Below are positions 7,440 through 16,458 of a stretch of 64,000 nt of DNA, in pieces. Each line of letters opens with the position of its first letter. Position 1 is the first letter of the stretch. The stretch comes from Eubacterium sp. 1001713B170207_170306_E7 (GTDB taxonomy: Bacteria; Bacillota; Clostridia; Eubacteriales; Eubacteriaceae), in assembly GCF_015547515.1 (NCBI RefSeq), contig NZ_JADMVE010000001.1:372406-436405 (forward strand), written 5' to 3'. The notes below the pieces were generated by a model. The model worked only from the letters and a program-made list of their open reading frames with translations, was not told the DNA's origin and did not search any database. A program made the position numbers and the translations under genes.

Positions 7440-10400
7440 TTGAATCCGATTATACACAAACAGAATGATCTGGTGGAACTCATCAAAAAATACGGCTTGG
7501 AGCCTCAGAAGGTCGAGGTGAATTCTGCAAGCCAGGAGCTGGTTTTTACTTTTAAAACCCGTATACCCGAGTGCGACAGTATTTCGGTGCAGCGGGAGCT
7601 TGTGGATATTTTTGACTATACCAAAAGCCTGAGCGTCATCATTGCCCCGGAGGCCGCGGAGAGCAGCGGAACCGTATCTAAGAAACCGGTCCATAAGCTC
7701 ATGGAAAATGTGGATTATGACGCGCTGGCCAAAAAGAAAGAGGAGGCGCTGAATAAGCGCCTGAAGGTCATAAAGGATACACCGCCGGCTAAGACCAGCG
7801 GCGGCGCGTCCGGTAAAAAGGACGGCAAAGAGGTGGAAGCCCGGACGCTGGGCGTCGGCGAGGTGGTTATGGGCGACAAGATCAAGCGCCCGGCCCAGTC
7901 CATGGGAGAAATTGACTTCAGCACCGGCGCGGTGCTTGACAGCACTAACATCGTGGTCAGCGGCCGGGTCTTTGGCATTGACTCCAGGGAAATCACCGAT
8001 AAAACGACCCTCTTTACCTTTAACATTACCGATGAGCACGGCAGTGTTTCCTGTAAGATTTTCGCCCGGAAAAAGAACGTGGGCATGATCAAGGAAAATC
8101 TGAAAAAAGACCGCTGGTTTAAGGTGGAGGGCAATATCAATTATGACGAGTACTCCCACGAAAAGGTGCTGACGCCCAAGAATATGGAGATTGCCGCCGC
8201 GCCGGTAAGGCGTGACAATGCAGAGGAAAAGCGGGTGGAGCTTCACCTTCACAGCCAGTACAGTTCCATGGACGCAGTGAGCAAGGTGGCCAAAATCATG
8301 AAGCAGGCCAACGACTTTGGTCATGACGCCATCGGCATTACCGACCACGGCGTGCTTCAGGCCTATCCGGAAATGATGGCTCTGAGCAAAAAATACGGCA
8401 TTAAGGTGCTGTACGGCGTCGAGGGCTACCTGGTGGACGATGACCAGTATATCGTGACCGGGGAGCAGAATGAAAGCTTTGAGGGCGAGTTTGTTTTCTT
8501 TGACCTTGAGACCACTGGACTGATCCCGGGCAAGGACAACATCATCGAGATCGCGGCCGTCAAAATCAAAAACAAGCACATTGTGGATACCTTCTCCAAG
8601 ATCGTCAACCCACACCGGCCCATTCCGCCCTTTATCACCAACCTCACCGGGATTACCAATCAGATGGTTGAGGCCGGCGAGGAAGAGGCCGACGCGGTCA
8701 AAGCCTTTCATGAATTCTGCGGCGATCTCATTCTGGTGGCCCACAACGCAAAATTTGATATGGGCTTTATGGAGATTGCCCTGGACAAGCACGGCCTCGA
8801 AAACAACATCACCTACATTGATACGCTGGCCATGTCCAGAACGCTGATTCCCACCATTAACAAGCATAACCTTAAAAAGCTGGCGAGCTACTTTAAGGTG
8901 GACATGGGGCACCACCACCGGGCTCTGGACGACTCGGTATGCTCGGCGAAGATTTTCGTCAAGCTCATGGAGCTGGCCCAGAAGCGGGAAGTGGAGGAAG
9001 TCGCCGGGCTCAACGGCCTTATGGATGTCGAACAGATCATAAAATCCGGCGATACCTACCATATTATCATCTACGCCAAAAACCAGGCAGGCCTGAAGGA
9101 TTTGTACAAGCTGGTTTCCGAGGCGCATATCAATTATTTCTACCGCCGTCCCAGAATACCCAAGTCCCTGCTGGCGGCCCACCGGGAAAACCTCATCATC
9201 GGCAGCGCCTGTGAGGCTGGAGAGCTGTACAAGGCAGTGCTGAAGAACGTGCCCAAGAACCGGCTGGATGAAATTGCCGATTTTTATGATTATTTTGAGG
9301 TTCAGCCCCTGGGAAACAACGAATACCTGCTGCGCAACGAGACCGTGCACGCCATGGAGGAGCTGGCCGATGTTAACCGGCGGATCGTCGAGCTTGGCCG
9401 GGAAAAGGGCAAGCTGGTAGTCGCCACCGGGGACGTCCATTTTGTGGATCCCAGCGACGCCTATTTCAGAGAGATTCTGCAGGCCGGACAGGGCTATAAG
9501 GATTCCCATGAGCAGCCGCCGCTCTACTACCGCTCGACCCAGGAAATGCTGGACGAGTTCACCTACCTGGACCCACAGACCGCCTATGAGCTGGTGGTCA
9601 CCAACCCGCGCAGGGTGGCGGACATGTTCGACGACGTGAAGCCCATACCCGACGGCACCTTCCCGCCCATCATTGAGGGCTCAGATGACGAGATCCGGGA
9701 TATGGTCTATAAAAAGGCCCATGAGATGTACGGCGATCCGCTGCCCGACATTGTGGAGCAGCGCGTGAAGCGCGAGCTGGACTCCATTATCGGCAACGGC
9801 TATTCCGTCCTGTATTTGATCGCCCAGAAGCTGGTGCACCACTCTCTGGAGGACGGGTACCTGGTCGGCTCCAGAGGCTCGGTCGGCTCGTCGCTGGTGG
9901 CCATGCTGTGCGGGATCACTGAGGTTAACTCGCTGGCGCCCCACTATGTCTGCCCGAACTGCAAGCATTATGAGTTCTTTGACAGCACAAAGGTGGGGGT
10001 AGGGCCTGACCTTCCCAATGAGAACTGCCCAAAGTGCGGCCATCCCATGAACAAGGACGGCTTTGATATTCCCTTTGAAACCTTCCTTGGGTTTGAGGGC
10101 GATAAGGAGCCGGATATTGACCTTAACTTCTCGGGTGAAAACCAGCCCGAGGCGCACCATTACACCGAGGTGCTCTTTGGCGAGGGCAAGGTCTACCGCG
10201 CCGGAACCATCGCCACACTGGCGGATAAGACGGCCTTTGGCTATGTGAAAAATTTCTTTGATGAAAATGGCGTTACGGCTCCGAGAGCTGAGATGGAGCG
10301 CGTGATCGAGGGCTGCGCCGGGGTTAAACGTACCACGGGCCAGCACCCCGGCGGGGTTATGGTCGTGCCGAGGGATAAGGATATCTACGACTTTACGCCC

Positions 10401-11540
10401 ATCCAGTACCCGGCCGATGACCGGGACTGCGGCACCATGACCACCCACTTCGATTACCACTCCATTTCCGGCCGCCTCCTGAAGCTCGATATTCTGGGCC
10501 ACGATGATCCGACCATGCTCCGCATGCTCAAGGACATCACCGGCCTTGACCCCCAGGAGATTCCCCTGGACGACGAAAAGGTCATCAGCCTGTTTACAGG
10601 CACCGGCGCCCTGGATCTGAAGGACGATGATTTCGATATTCCTCTGGGAACCTGCGGGATCCCCGAGTTCGGAACCAACTTTGTCCGCCAGATGGTGCTG
10701 GACACCAAGCCTACGGCCTTTTCAGACCTGATCCGTATTTCCGGCCTCTCCCACGGGACCGACGTCTGGACCAACAACGCCCAGGACCTTGTGCGCTCTG
10801 GCACTGCGACCATCAAGGACGTTATCTGTACCCGTGACGATATCATGCTCGGCCTCATCTCAATGGGACTGGCGCCCAAGGAGTCCTTCAGCATTATGGA
10901 GCATGTCCGTAAGGGGAAGGGCCTGACCGAGGATGAGGAAGCCTATATGAAGGAAAACAACGTGCCGGCCTGGTACATTGATTCCTGTAAAAAAATCAAG
11001 TACATGTTCCCAAAGGCCCACGCGGCCGCCTATGTCATGATGGCCTTCCGCATTGCCTACTACAAGGTCTATTACCCGCTGGCCTATTACGCGACCTATT
11101 TCAGTATCCGGGCCAAAGAATTTAACCTGGAAAAGATGACCAACGGCAAGGAAACGGTCAAGAAAACCCTGGCGGAAATCCGAGCCCAGGGCAATAAGGC
11201 CAGCAACAAGGACCAGCAGCTTCTGACCTCGCTGGAGCTGGCGCTGGAAATGTACTGCCGTGGCTACGGCTTTAAAAACGTCGATGTCTACGAGTCCCAT
11301 TACAGCGAGTTTAAAATTGTCGGAGACGATCTGCTTCCGCCGCTCAACGCCATCGACGGCCTGGGAGACAAGGCGGCCATGCAGATTTACGAGGAGGCCC
11401 AGAGGCGGCCCTTTATCTCCAAAGAGGATTTGCAGACACGCGCCAAGGTCAATAAATCCAACATCGAAAAGCTGGAACAGTTCGGCTGTCTCAACAGCCT
11501 GCCGGATTCCAACCAGATGAGCTTTATGAGCATGTTTTAG
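7440..11540 (+). CDS. polC: DNA polymerase III alpha subunit, Gram-positive PolC type
   Basis: A replicative polymerase of about 1366 residues with built-in proofreading. In order: an N-terminal domain with an OB fold (about 130-270), a PHP domain opening with HLHSQYSSMD and interrupted by the 3'-5' exonuclease (FVFFDLETTG with Asp355 and Glu357; HHRALDDS as the last exonuclease motif), then the polymerase palm with the catalytic PDIDLN (Asp892, Asp894), a zinc-binding CPNC...CPKC insertion before it, and a C-terminal helix-hairpin region. I place the start at the TTG at 7440 because AGGTGA (7429-7434) sits five bases before it. A GTG at 7431, directly after the ispG stop, is in frame and would add three residues. 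Confidence 0.95.
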   Translation: MNPIIHKQNDLVELIKKYGLEPQKVEVNSASQELVFTFKTRIPECDSISVQRELVDIFDYTKSLSVIIAPEAAESSGTVSKKPVHKLMENVDYDALAKKKEEALNKRLKVIKDTPPAKTSGGASGKKDGKEVEARTLGVGEVVMGDKIKRPAQSMGEIDFSTGAVLDSTNIVVSGRVFGIDSREITDKTTLFTFNITDEHGSVSCKIFARKKNVGMIKENLKKDRWFKVEGNINYDEYSHEKVLTPKNMEIAAAPVRRDNAEEKRVELHLHSQYSSMDAVSKVAKIMKQANDFGHDAIGITDHGVLQAYPEMMALSKKYGIKVLYGVEGYLVDDDQYIVTGEQNESFEGEFVFFDLETTGLIPGKDNIIEIAAVKIKNKHIVDTFSKIVNPHRPIPPFITNLTGITNQMVEAGEEEADAVKAFHEFCGDLILVAHNAKFDMGFMEIALDKHGLENNITYIDTLAMSRTLIPTINKHNLKKLASYFKVDMGHHHRALDDSVCSAKIFVKLMELAQKREVEEVAGLNGLMDVEQIIKSGDTYHIIIYAKNQAGLKDLYKLVSEAHINYFYRRPRIPKSLLAAHRENLIIGSACEAGELYKAVLKNVPKNRLDEIADFYDYFEVQPLGNNEYLLRNETVHAMEELADVNRRIVELGREKGKLVVATGDVHFVDPSDAYFREILQAGQGYKDSHEQPPLYYRSTQEMLDEFTYLDPQTAYELVVTNPRRVADMFDDVKPIPDGTFPPIIEGSDDEIRDMVYKKAHEMYGDPLPDIVEQRVKRELDSIIGNGYSVLYLIAQKLVHHSLEDGYLVGSRGSVGSSLVAMLCGITEVNSLAPHYVCPNCKHYEFFDSTKVGVGPDLPNENCPKCGHPMNKDGFDIPFETFLGFEGDKEPDIDLNFSGENQPEAHHYTEVLFGEGKVYRAGTIATLADKTAFGYVKNFFDENGVTAPRAEMERVIEGCAGVKRTTGQHPGGVMVVPRDKDIYDFTPIQYPADDRDCGTMTTHFDYHSISGRLLKLDILGHDDPTMLRMLKDITGLDPQEIPLDDEKVISLFTGTGALDLKDDDFDIPLGTCGIPEFGTNFVRQMVLDTKPTAFSDLIRISGLSHGTDVWTNNAQDLVRSGTATIKDVICTRDDIMLGLISMGLAPKESFSIMEHVRKGKGLTEDEEAYMKENNVPAWYIDSCKKIKYMFPKAHAAAYVMMAFRIAYYKVYYPLAYYATYFSIRAKEFNLEKMTNGKETVKKTLAEIRAQGNKASNKDQQLLTSLELALEMYCRGYGFKNVDVYESHYSEFKIVGDDLLPPLNAIDGLGDKAAMQIYEEAQRRPFISKEDLQTRAKVNKSNIEKLEQFGCLNSLPDSNQMSFMSMF

Positions 11541-11572
11541 GCCATGGCTCACAGCGGCCCTATGCCATGCTT

Positions 11573-11608
11573 TAAGAGAACACGATTCATTGTCGTGTTC
11601 TCTTTTTA
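11573..11608 (+). terminator. Intrinsic terminator after polC
   Basis: AGAGAACACGA (11575-11585) pairs perfectly with TCGTGTTCTCT (11593-11603) and is followed by TTTTATT. It ends the uppS-polC transcription unit. Confidence 0.9.
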
Positions 11609-11640
11609 TTTGCAATTTGTTTAAGATTTTAAAAAAGAGC

Positions 11641-11670
11641 TTGACAAAAACGGGGTGAAGGTCTTATCAT
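11641..11670 (+). promoter_or_regulatory. Sigma-A promoter of the acid-sugar operon
   Basis: A consensus TTGACA (11641-11646), 18-base spacer and TATCAT (11665-11670), about 120 bases before the dehydrogenase start. Candidate repressor sites lie just downstream. Confidence 0.75.
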
Positions 11671-11690
11671 AGGGATATGAAAAGCAATAC

Positions 11691-11766
11691 ATAGGACGTT
11701 CTTCGTTACACATTTAACAAATGATGTCCTATTAAAAATTTTAGACTTAAAGGTAGGATGACCTAC
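11691..11766 (+). promoter_or_regulatory. Candidate operators for the FadR-type repressor
   Basis: Two dyads follow the promoter: ATAGGAC (11691-11697) with GTCCTAT (11726-11732), and GTAGG-ATGA-CCTAC (11753-11766). The words GTAGGATG and GATGACCT in the second recur, the latter as its complement AGGTCATC, in front of the repressor gene at 15716-15733. Shared words in the two promoters of one locus suggest binding by the same regulator. This is inference from sequence alone. Confidence 0.5.
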
Positions 11767-11792
11767 TAAGAAAACAGAAAAGAGGTACTGAA

Positions 11793-12689
11793 ATGGATCA
11801 AATGGTTGGTTTTATCGGACTAGGTATTATGGGGAAACCAATGGCTGAGAACCTGGTCAAGGGTGGCTGTAAGCTGTTGGTAAACGATTTGAATGAAGCG
11901 GCAGTAAAGGAACTGACCGATTTAGGGGCCCAGGCCGGAACGTTAAAGGAAATCGGTGAAAAATGCAGCGTTATTTTCACGATTCTGCCCAACGGCACCA
12001 TTGTTCAGTCGGTATTGTTTGGCCCGGACGGCGTGGCTGAGGGGATTCAGAAGGGCAGCGTGGTCGTGGACATGAGTTCAGTGACACCGACCGAATCCAA
12101 AATCTGCGCAGACCGGCTGGAATCACAGGGCGTGATGTTCCTGGACGCGCCGGTAAGCGGCGGAGAACCCAAGGCAATCGACGGAACACTGGCCTTTATG
12201 GTCGGCGGCAGTCAGAAGGCCTTTGACCAGATGATGCCATACTTTGACATCATGGGCGCATCGGCCCTGCTGGTCGGCGGAACCGGCAGCGGCTCTGTGA
12301 CCAAGCTCGCCAACCAGGTCATTGTCAACCTGAACATCGCGGCGGTATCGGAGGCGCTGGTACTGGCCACAAAGGCCGGAGCCGATCCGGAGCTGGTATA
12401 CAAGGCCATCCGTGGCGGTCTGGCCGGAAGCACCGTGCTTGACGCCAAGGCCCCGCTGATGATTGACCGTAACTTTGTGCCCGGCGGCAAGATTTCCATT
12501 AACCTCAAGGATATTAAGAATGTCATGGCAACCGCCCACGACATCGACGTGCCGCTGCCCATGAGCAGCCAGCTGCTGGAAATCATGCAGGCCCTGAAGG
12601 TAGACGGCCATCTGGAAGATGACCACGGCGGCATTGTACAGTATTTTGAAAAGCTGGCCGGTGTCGAAGTAAAACGCAAGGAAGACTAG
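11793..12689 (+). CDS. HIBADH-family NAD(P)-dependent dehydrogenase (threonate/tartronate-semialdehyde type)
   Basis: A 298-residue beta-hydroxyacid dehydrogenase. The N-terminal Rossmann fold has GFIGLGIMGKPMAENL, the substrate loop reads DAPVSGGEPKAIDGTLAFMVGG, and the catalytic lysine lies in VTKLANQVIVNLN (near residue 171). The family includes 2-hydroxy-3-oxopropionate reductase, L-threonate/D-erythronate dehydrogenase (LtnD) and 2-(hydroxymethyl)glutarate dehydrogenase. The DUF1537 kinase nine bases downstream favours an LtnD-like role in four-carbon acid-sugar breakdown, but the substrate cannot be read from the sequence. RBS AGAGG; first gene of a three-gene operon. Confidence 0.82.
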   Translation: MDQMVGFIGLGIMGKPMAENLVKGGCKLLVNDLNEAAVKELTDLGAQAGTLKEIGEKCSVIFTILPNGTIVQSVLFGPDGVAEGIQKGSVVVDMSSVTPTESKICADRLESQGVMFLDAPVSGGEPKAIDGTLAFMVGGSQKAFDQMMPYFDIMGASALLVGGTGSGSVTKLANQVIVNLNIAAVSEALVLATKAGADPELVYKAIRGGLAGSTVLDAKAPLMIDRNFVPGGKISINLKDIKNVMATAHDIDVPLPMSSQLLEIMQALKVDGHLEDDHGGIVQYFEKLAGVEVKRKED

Positions 12690-12698
12690 GTGAATACT

Positions 12699-14132
12699 AT
12701 GACAGAAAGACTTGACGCATCCATTTTAACAACCTTTAAGCCCATTCCGGAAGAAGAGGTTACCGCACAGCTGAGCGAAGCCCTAAAGGGCTTTGACCGC
12801 AAGATCGTGGTTCTGGACGACGACCCCACCGGGGTGCAGACCGTACACGATATTTCCGTTTACACCGACTGGTCAGTCGACAGCATGCGTAAGGGCTTTG
12901 ACGAGGAAAACAGCATGTTCTTTATCCTGACCAACTCCAGAGGGCTGACCGTAGAGGAAACCACAAAAGCCCACAGGGAAATGGCTGAGAACATCTTACA
13001 GGTCGCCAAGGAAACCGGTAAGCCGTTTGTGGTGATCAGCCGGAGTGACTCGACCCTGCGCGGGCATTATCCGCTGGAGCCTGAAATCTTAAAGGACGTT
13101 ATCGAGGCGGGCTCAGACCAGAAAATCGACGGCGAAATCATCTATCCATTCTTTAAAGAGGGCGGCCGCTTTACCATCGGCAACGTGCACTATGTGCAGG
13201 AAGGCGATGTGCTGGTACCGGCGGGCGAAACCGAGTTTGCCAAGGACAAGTCCTTTGGCTACAAGGCGTCCCATCTGGGCGAGTGGTGTGAGGAAAAATC
13301 CGGCGGCAGATACAAGGCGGAGGACGTGACCTTTATCGCGCTGGAGGACCTGAGAAATCTGGAAATTGACAAGATTACAGATCAGCTCATGCAGGTCAAA
13401 GATTTTAATAAGATTGTGGTCAATTCCATCGACTACGCCGATGTTAAGGTTTTTGCCATCGCGTTGGTAAAAGCCATGAATCAGGGTAAAAACTTTATAT
13501 TCCGTTCAGCCGCGGCCATCACCAAGGTACTGGGCGGCGTGCCGGACAAGCCGATTCTCAGCCACGACGAGCTGATCCTGACCGAAAACGAAAATGGCGG
13601 CATCATCGTTGTCGGCTCCCATGTCAACAAGACCACCGCCCAGCTCGAGGAGCTGAAAAACTCAAGCCGGCCCATTGAATTTATCGAGTTCAACCAGCAC
13701 CGGGTCCTGGAAGAAAACGGGCTGGAGCAGGAAGTGGAGCGGGTCGTCGCCATTGTGGACGCCGACATCAAGGCGGGCAAGACCGTGGCCGTCTATACCC
13801 GGCGGGACCGCTTCGACCTGGACACCGACGACAAGGACGAACAGCTCAAGGTATCAGTTAAAATATCGGACGCGGTGACCAGCATCATTACGAACCTGTC
13901 CGTACGGCCCAACTTTATTGTGGCCAAGGGCGGCATTACCTCCAGTGATATTGGCACCAAGGCGCTGCGGGTACAGAAGGCCAATGTCATGGGCCAGATC
14001 AAGCCGGGGATTCCGGTATGGATGACCGGGGAGGAAAGTAAATTCCCGGGACTGCCCTATGTGATCTTCCCGGGCAATGTGGGCACCAATACCACACTGA
14101 GAGAAGCAGTTGAAACCCTGATGGGTGTATGA
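12699..14132 (+). CDS. Four-carbon acid sugar kinase (DUF1537, OtnK-like)
   Basis: A 477-residue kinase of the two-domain DUF1537 family, which phosphorylates 3-oxo-tetronates such as 2-oxo-tetronate derivatives before retro-aldol cleavage to DHAP. Visible signatures: LDDDPTGVQTVHD at the start, SRSDSTLRGHYPLE in the N-terminal domain, and nucleotide-site VAKGGITSSDIGTKAL plus FPGNVG in the C-terminal domain. The ATG at 12699 is five bases after AGGTGA, which itself overlaps the previous stop; the GTG at 12690 lies in that ribosome site. The usual partners LtnD and an aldolase (OtnC) or isomerase would be expected; only the dehydrogenase is here. Confidence 0.85.
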   Translation: MTERLDASILTTFKPIPEEEVTAQLSEALKGFDRKIVVLDDDPTGVQTVHDISVYTDWSVDSMRKGFDEENSMFFILTNSRGLTVEETTKAHREMAENILQVAKETGKPFVVISRSDSTLRGHYPLEPEILKDVIEAGSDQKIDGEIIYPFFKEGGRFTIGNVHYVQEGDVLVPAGETEFAKDKSFGYKASHLGEWCEEKSGGRYKAEDVTFIALEDLRNLEIDKITDQLMQVKDFNKIVVNSIDYADVKVFAIALVKAMNQGKNFIFRSAAAITKVLGGVPDKPILSHDELILTENENGGIIVVGSHVNKTTAQLEELKNSSRPIEFIEFNQHRVLEENGLEQEVERVVAIVDADIKAGKTVAVYTRRDRFDLDTDDKDEQLKVSVKISDAVTSIITNLSVRPNFIVAKGGITSSDIGTKALRVQKANVMGQIKPGIPVWMTGEESKFPGLPYVIFPGNVGTNTTLREAVETLMGV

Positions 14133-14140
14133 TTCGGGCA

Positions 14141-14231
14141 GCCTGTCCGGTGAAAATACCGGACAGGCGCCTTGAAAAAGACGTTTTGTTGAAATCGCAA
14201 CCATAAGATTATTGGCGGAAAGAGTCTCCGC
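14141..14231 (+). other. Two intergenic hairpins between kinase and cyclase-family gene
   Basis: A strong hairpin GCCTGTCCGGT/ACCGGACAGGC (14141-14151 with 14158-14168) has no T-tract, and a smaller GCGGA/TCCGC (14215-14231) follows. They could stabilise the 3' end of the upstream message or lower expression of the downstream gene. A proper terminator is not formed. Confidence 0.5.
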
Positions 14232-14266
14232 TTAATAAAATAAAAAATTTATATGAGGTGAACTTT

Positions 14267-14932
14267 ATGAACATTTTCTTATCCTATCCATTGGACCCGA
14301 ACGATTTAGCATGGCCAGGCGAACCGGTCATCAAAGTAAGACAGTGCACAGAAATCGGCGATGAAACCCCGTTCAACAGCTTTATGTCCGAGCTGCCAAA
14401 CCACTGCGGCACCCATTACGACGCACCAAAGCACTTTAATCCAGACGGACTGAGAATCACCGAGCTGCCCATTGACTACTTCGTGTTCAAAAAAGTACTG
14501 CTTTTAGATATTCCGAAAAATGCCTGCGAGGGCGTAACCATCGAGGATTTACAGAAGCACGAGGACGAAATCCAGAAGGCAGACCTGCTGCTGATCCGTA
14601 CCGGCTTCGGCGAAGTGCGCAAAACCGATCCTAAAAAATACCAGATGGAAGGCCCGTTCCTGACACCGGAAACCTGCCTGTACATGGTGAATACCTATAA
14701 GGACCTGAGATGTGTGGGCTTTGACTTCCTGGCCATCGGCTCACCGTGTAATGATCTGGCCGCTCCGGCGCACCAGAACCTGTTAGGCCTGAACACTGAA
14801 AAATTCATCACAGCCATTGAAGACATGAACCTGTCCGAGTTAAAGGGCAAGATCAACTTTGTTGTTGCCGCTCCGCTGCGCATCGCAGGCGTCGACAGCA
14901 GCCAGGTCAGCGTTATTGCAGATTTAGACTAA
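14267..14932 (+). CDS. Cyclase-family (kynurenine-formamidase-like) metal hydrolase
   Basis: A 221-residue protein of the cyclase family (PF04199). The metal-binding signature is seen as NHCGTHYDAPKHF, with further conserved LLIRTGFGE and VGFDFLAIGSP segments. Known members are Mn/Zn hydrolases of formamides, lactones or isatin, and TIM-like 'cyclases' of polyketide pathways. In an acid-sugar operon a lactone- or amide-opening role is plausible but unproven. The ATG at 14267 follows GAGGTGA. It is separated from the kinase gene by about 130 bases with two hairpins, and a bidirectional terminator follows. Confidence 0.8.
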   Translation: MNIFLSYPLDPNDLAWPGEPVIKVRQCTEIGDETPFNSFMSELPNHCGTHYDAPKHFNPDGLRITELPIDYFVFKKVLLLDIPKNACEGVTIEDLQKHEDEIQKADLLLIRTGFGEVRKTDPKKYQMEGPFLTPETCLYMVNTYKDLRCVGFDFLAIGSPCNDLAAPAHQNLLGLNTEKFITAIEDMNLSELKGKINFVVAAPLRIAGVDSSQVSVIADLD

Positions 14933-14935
14933 CAC

Positions 14936-14960
14936 AAAAAGAGCCCTCGGGCTCTTTTTT
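14936..14960. terminator. Bidirectional intrinsic terminator
   Basis: AAAAAGAGCCC and GGGCTCTTTTT form a perfect stem with a TC centre at 14936-14960. It lies between the convergent cyclase-family gene and the FadR-type regulator and can serve both strands. Confidence 0.9.
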
Positions 14961-14982
14961 ATTTGTTTGCGGTCATTTTGGT

Positions 14983-15699
14983 TTAAGCGTCCTTGTCGTG
15001 CCAGAAGGTCATGCTCTTTTCCACAGCGGCGTCAATGCTTTTGACGTCCTTTTCCTGAATACAGCGCAGGATTTCCTTGTGGTAGCCCTCGGCCTTGTCA
15101 AAGAGCTCCCGGGTGTTGATGGTATCCTCAATGGACAGGGAAAAGATCTCATAGATCCCGTTGACCAGCTTGGAAATATAAGGGTTGCCGCAGATGTCGG
15201 CAATGGTGACGTGAAACTTATAGTCGAGATAGGCGGCCTTTTCCTTGTCGCCGCTCTCATAAGCCCTGCGGATCTCCTTGATAATCTGGCTCAGGTGGAC
15301 GATGTCGCCGTCAGTGGCCTTTTTCATGGCTGTGCGCAGGACCATTTCCTCCATGCACTCCCTGAATTCCACCATGTCCGGGTCGCTTTCGGCCTGGAAG
15401 ATGATGCTGTAGATAATGGGGTTGAACACCGTGGGGGCAATGTGGTCACACACATAGGTGCCGTCGCCGCGTTTGATGTCTACCACGCCCAGGGCGGATA
15501 GAATTTTCATGGCCTCGCGCAGGGAGTTCCGCCCCACGTTCAGCTCTTCCATGAGCTCAAATTCACTGGGGAGTTTTTCCCCTACTTTAAACTGCCCGGT
15601 AGAAATGGCTTTGACGATCCGGTCGATAATCTTGTCAACAATGGAGGAGTTATCAATGGGTGAAAGGGCATTTGCCGGTTTTTTTCTGTCGCTTGGCAT
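14983..15699 (-). CDS. FadR-subfamily GntR transcriptional regulator
   Basis: A 238-residue regulator with an N-terminal winged helix (QFKVGEKLPSEFELMEEL, VGRNSLREAMKIL, GDGTYVCD) and an all-helical FCD ligand domain (about 90-225) whose metal ligands are probably the conserved Asp/His residues in DYKFHVTIAD and the later YHKEIL segment. FadR-type proteins repress operons for acid sugars and organic acids and release DNA on binding the substrate. It lies convergent to the acid-sugar operon, and its own promoter shares sequence words with that operon's promoter, which suggests joint control and autoregulation. Confidence 0.85.
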   Translation of the reverse strand: MPSDRKKPANALSPIDNSSIVDKIIDRIVKAISTGQFKVGEKLPSEFELMEELNVGRNSLREAMKILSALGVVDIKRGDGTYVCDHIAPTVFNPIIYSIIFQAESDPDMVEFRECMEEMVLRTAMKKATDGDIVHLSQIIKEIRRAYESGDKEKAAYLDYKFHVTIADICGNPYISKLVNGIYEIFSLSIEDTINTRELFDKAEGYHKEILRCIQEKDVKSIDAAVEKSMTFWHDKDA

Positions 15700-15715
15700 A
15701 ATTTCAAATCTCCTA

Positions 15716-15784
15716 AGGTCATCTAGTAGGATGTTTGGACATCCTGTTTGTACTTTATTATAACCTACCGGGAAATAATGATCA
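15716..15784 (-). promoter_or_regulatory. Promoter and dyad operator of the FadR-type regulator
   Basis: On the minus strand, TTGATC and TATAAT with a 17-base spacer sit just above a perfect dyad AGGATGT-TTGG-ACATCCT (15728-15745). GTAGGATG (15726-15733) and AGGTCATC (15716-15723) match words in the acid-sugar promoter. An operator downstream of the -10 box fits autorepression. Confidence 0.55.
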
Positions 15785-15800
15785 AATGTTTATTTAAGAA

Positions 15801-16427
15801 TCAATACTCCCTTTTCAGGACAATGCGCTTTGAAATCCGGTAGGACAGGAAAAAGAGAAAGATGACAAGCACCGGGAGGGCCCAGGCCAGCAGCGTCAGG
15901 ACCTGAGGGCCTGGCGGCAGGTAAGGGTTCAGATAGCGGCCAAAGGTCATAAGCAAAAAAGTCGGCACCATGATGATGGCGACAATGATGTAGCGGGCCT
16001 TTTCGGTGCCGTATTGATAGATAACCGGAGTAAAGAGAGCGGCCAGAAACATGCCTGCAAAAATGGACGCGGCCGAACCGATAATGACCGTTGACAGGGA
16101 GGTGTGCAGAAAATAACCGACCGTCAGGCTCAGCAAGAGGGTCATGACCGTGCTGGCCGCGCAGAGAAGCAGAATAAAGAGATACTTGCTGCGCACCATA
16201 TCGGTTTTTGACAGGGGAAAGGTCAGAACAAAGGGTTCCCAGTGGTTCAGCTCATCATAGTTAAAGCTGTTGAGCACGCAGATCATAATCAAAAAGGCAT
16301 TGATGGCCGGAAAGATGCCCGTTGTCCTCAGACACCAGGACATGATGATATAGGCAAACAGCAGAAAACCAAGCACCCTGAAATACTGGCGCAGGCCGAG
16401 AAACTCTTTGATGATTAGCCCTTTCAT
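15801..16427 (-). CDS. ABC-2-type transporter permease, paralogue 3 of 3
   Basis: A 208-residue membrane protein with six predicted helices. It starts MKGLIIKEFLGLRQYFRVLG, nearly the same as the two genes upstream, so the three form a tandem family. SFNYDELNHWEPFVLTFPLSKTDMVRSKY between helices two and three is the conserved loop of this ABC-2 permease group. The start at 16427 follows AAAGGAG; an open frame continues upstream but has no ribosome site. Last gene of the five-gene ABC operon; no clear terminator separates it from the regulator gene downstream. Confidence 0.8.
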   Translation of the reverse strand: MKGLIIKEFLGLRQYFRVLGFLLFAYIIMSWCLRTTGIFPAINAFLIMICVLNSFNYDELNHWEPFVLTFPLSKTDMVRSKYLFILLLCAASTVMTLLLSLTVGYFLHTSLSTVIIGSAASIFAGMFLAALFTPVIYQYGTEKARYIIVAIIMVPTFLLMTFGRYLNPYLPPGPQVLTLLAWALPVLVIFLFFLSYRISKRIVLKREY

Positions 16428-16458
16428 TTTTACTCCTTTCAACAGCTTTGCAGCGTCA

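Noticed and set aside
7254-9509. A 751-codon open frame on the minus strand across ispG/polC
   Set aside because: It mirrors the polC coding frame, has no ribosome site and no recognisable domain. Codon bias of the real gene keeps the opposite strand free of stops.
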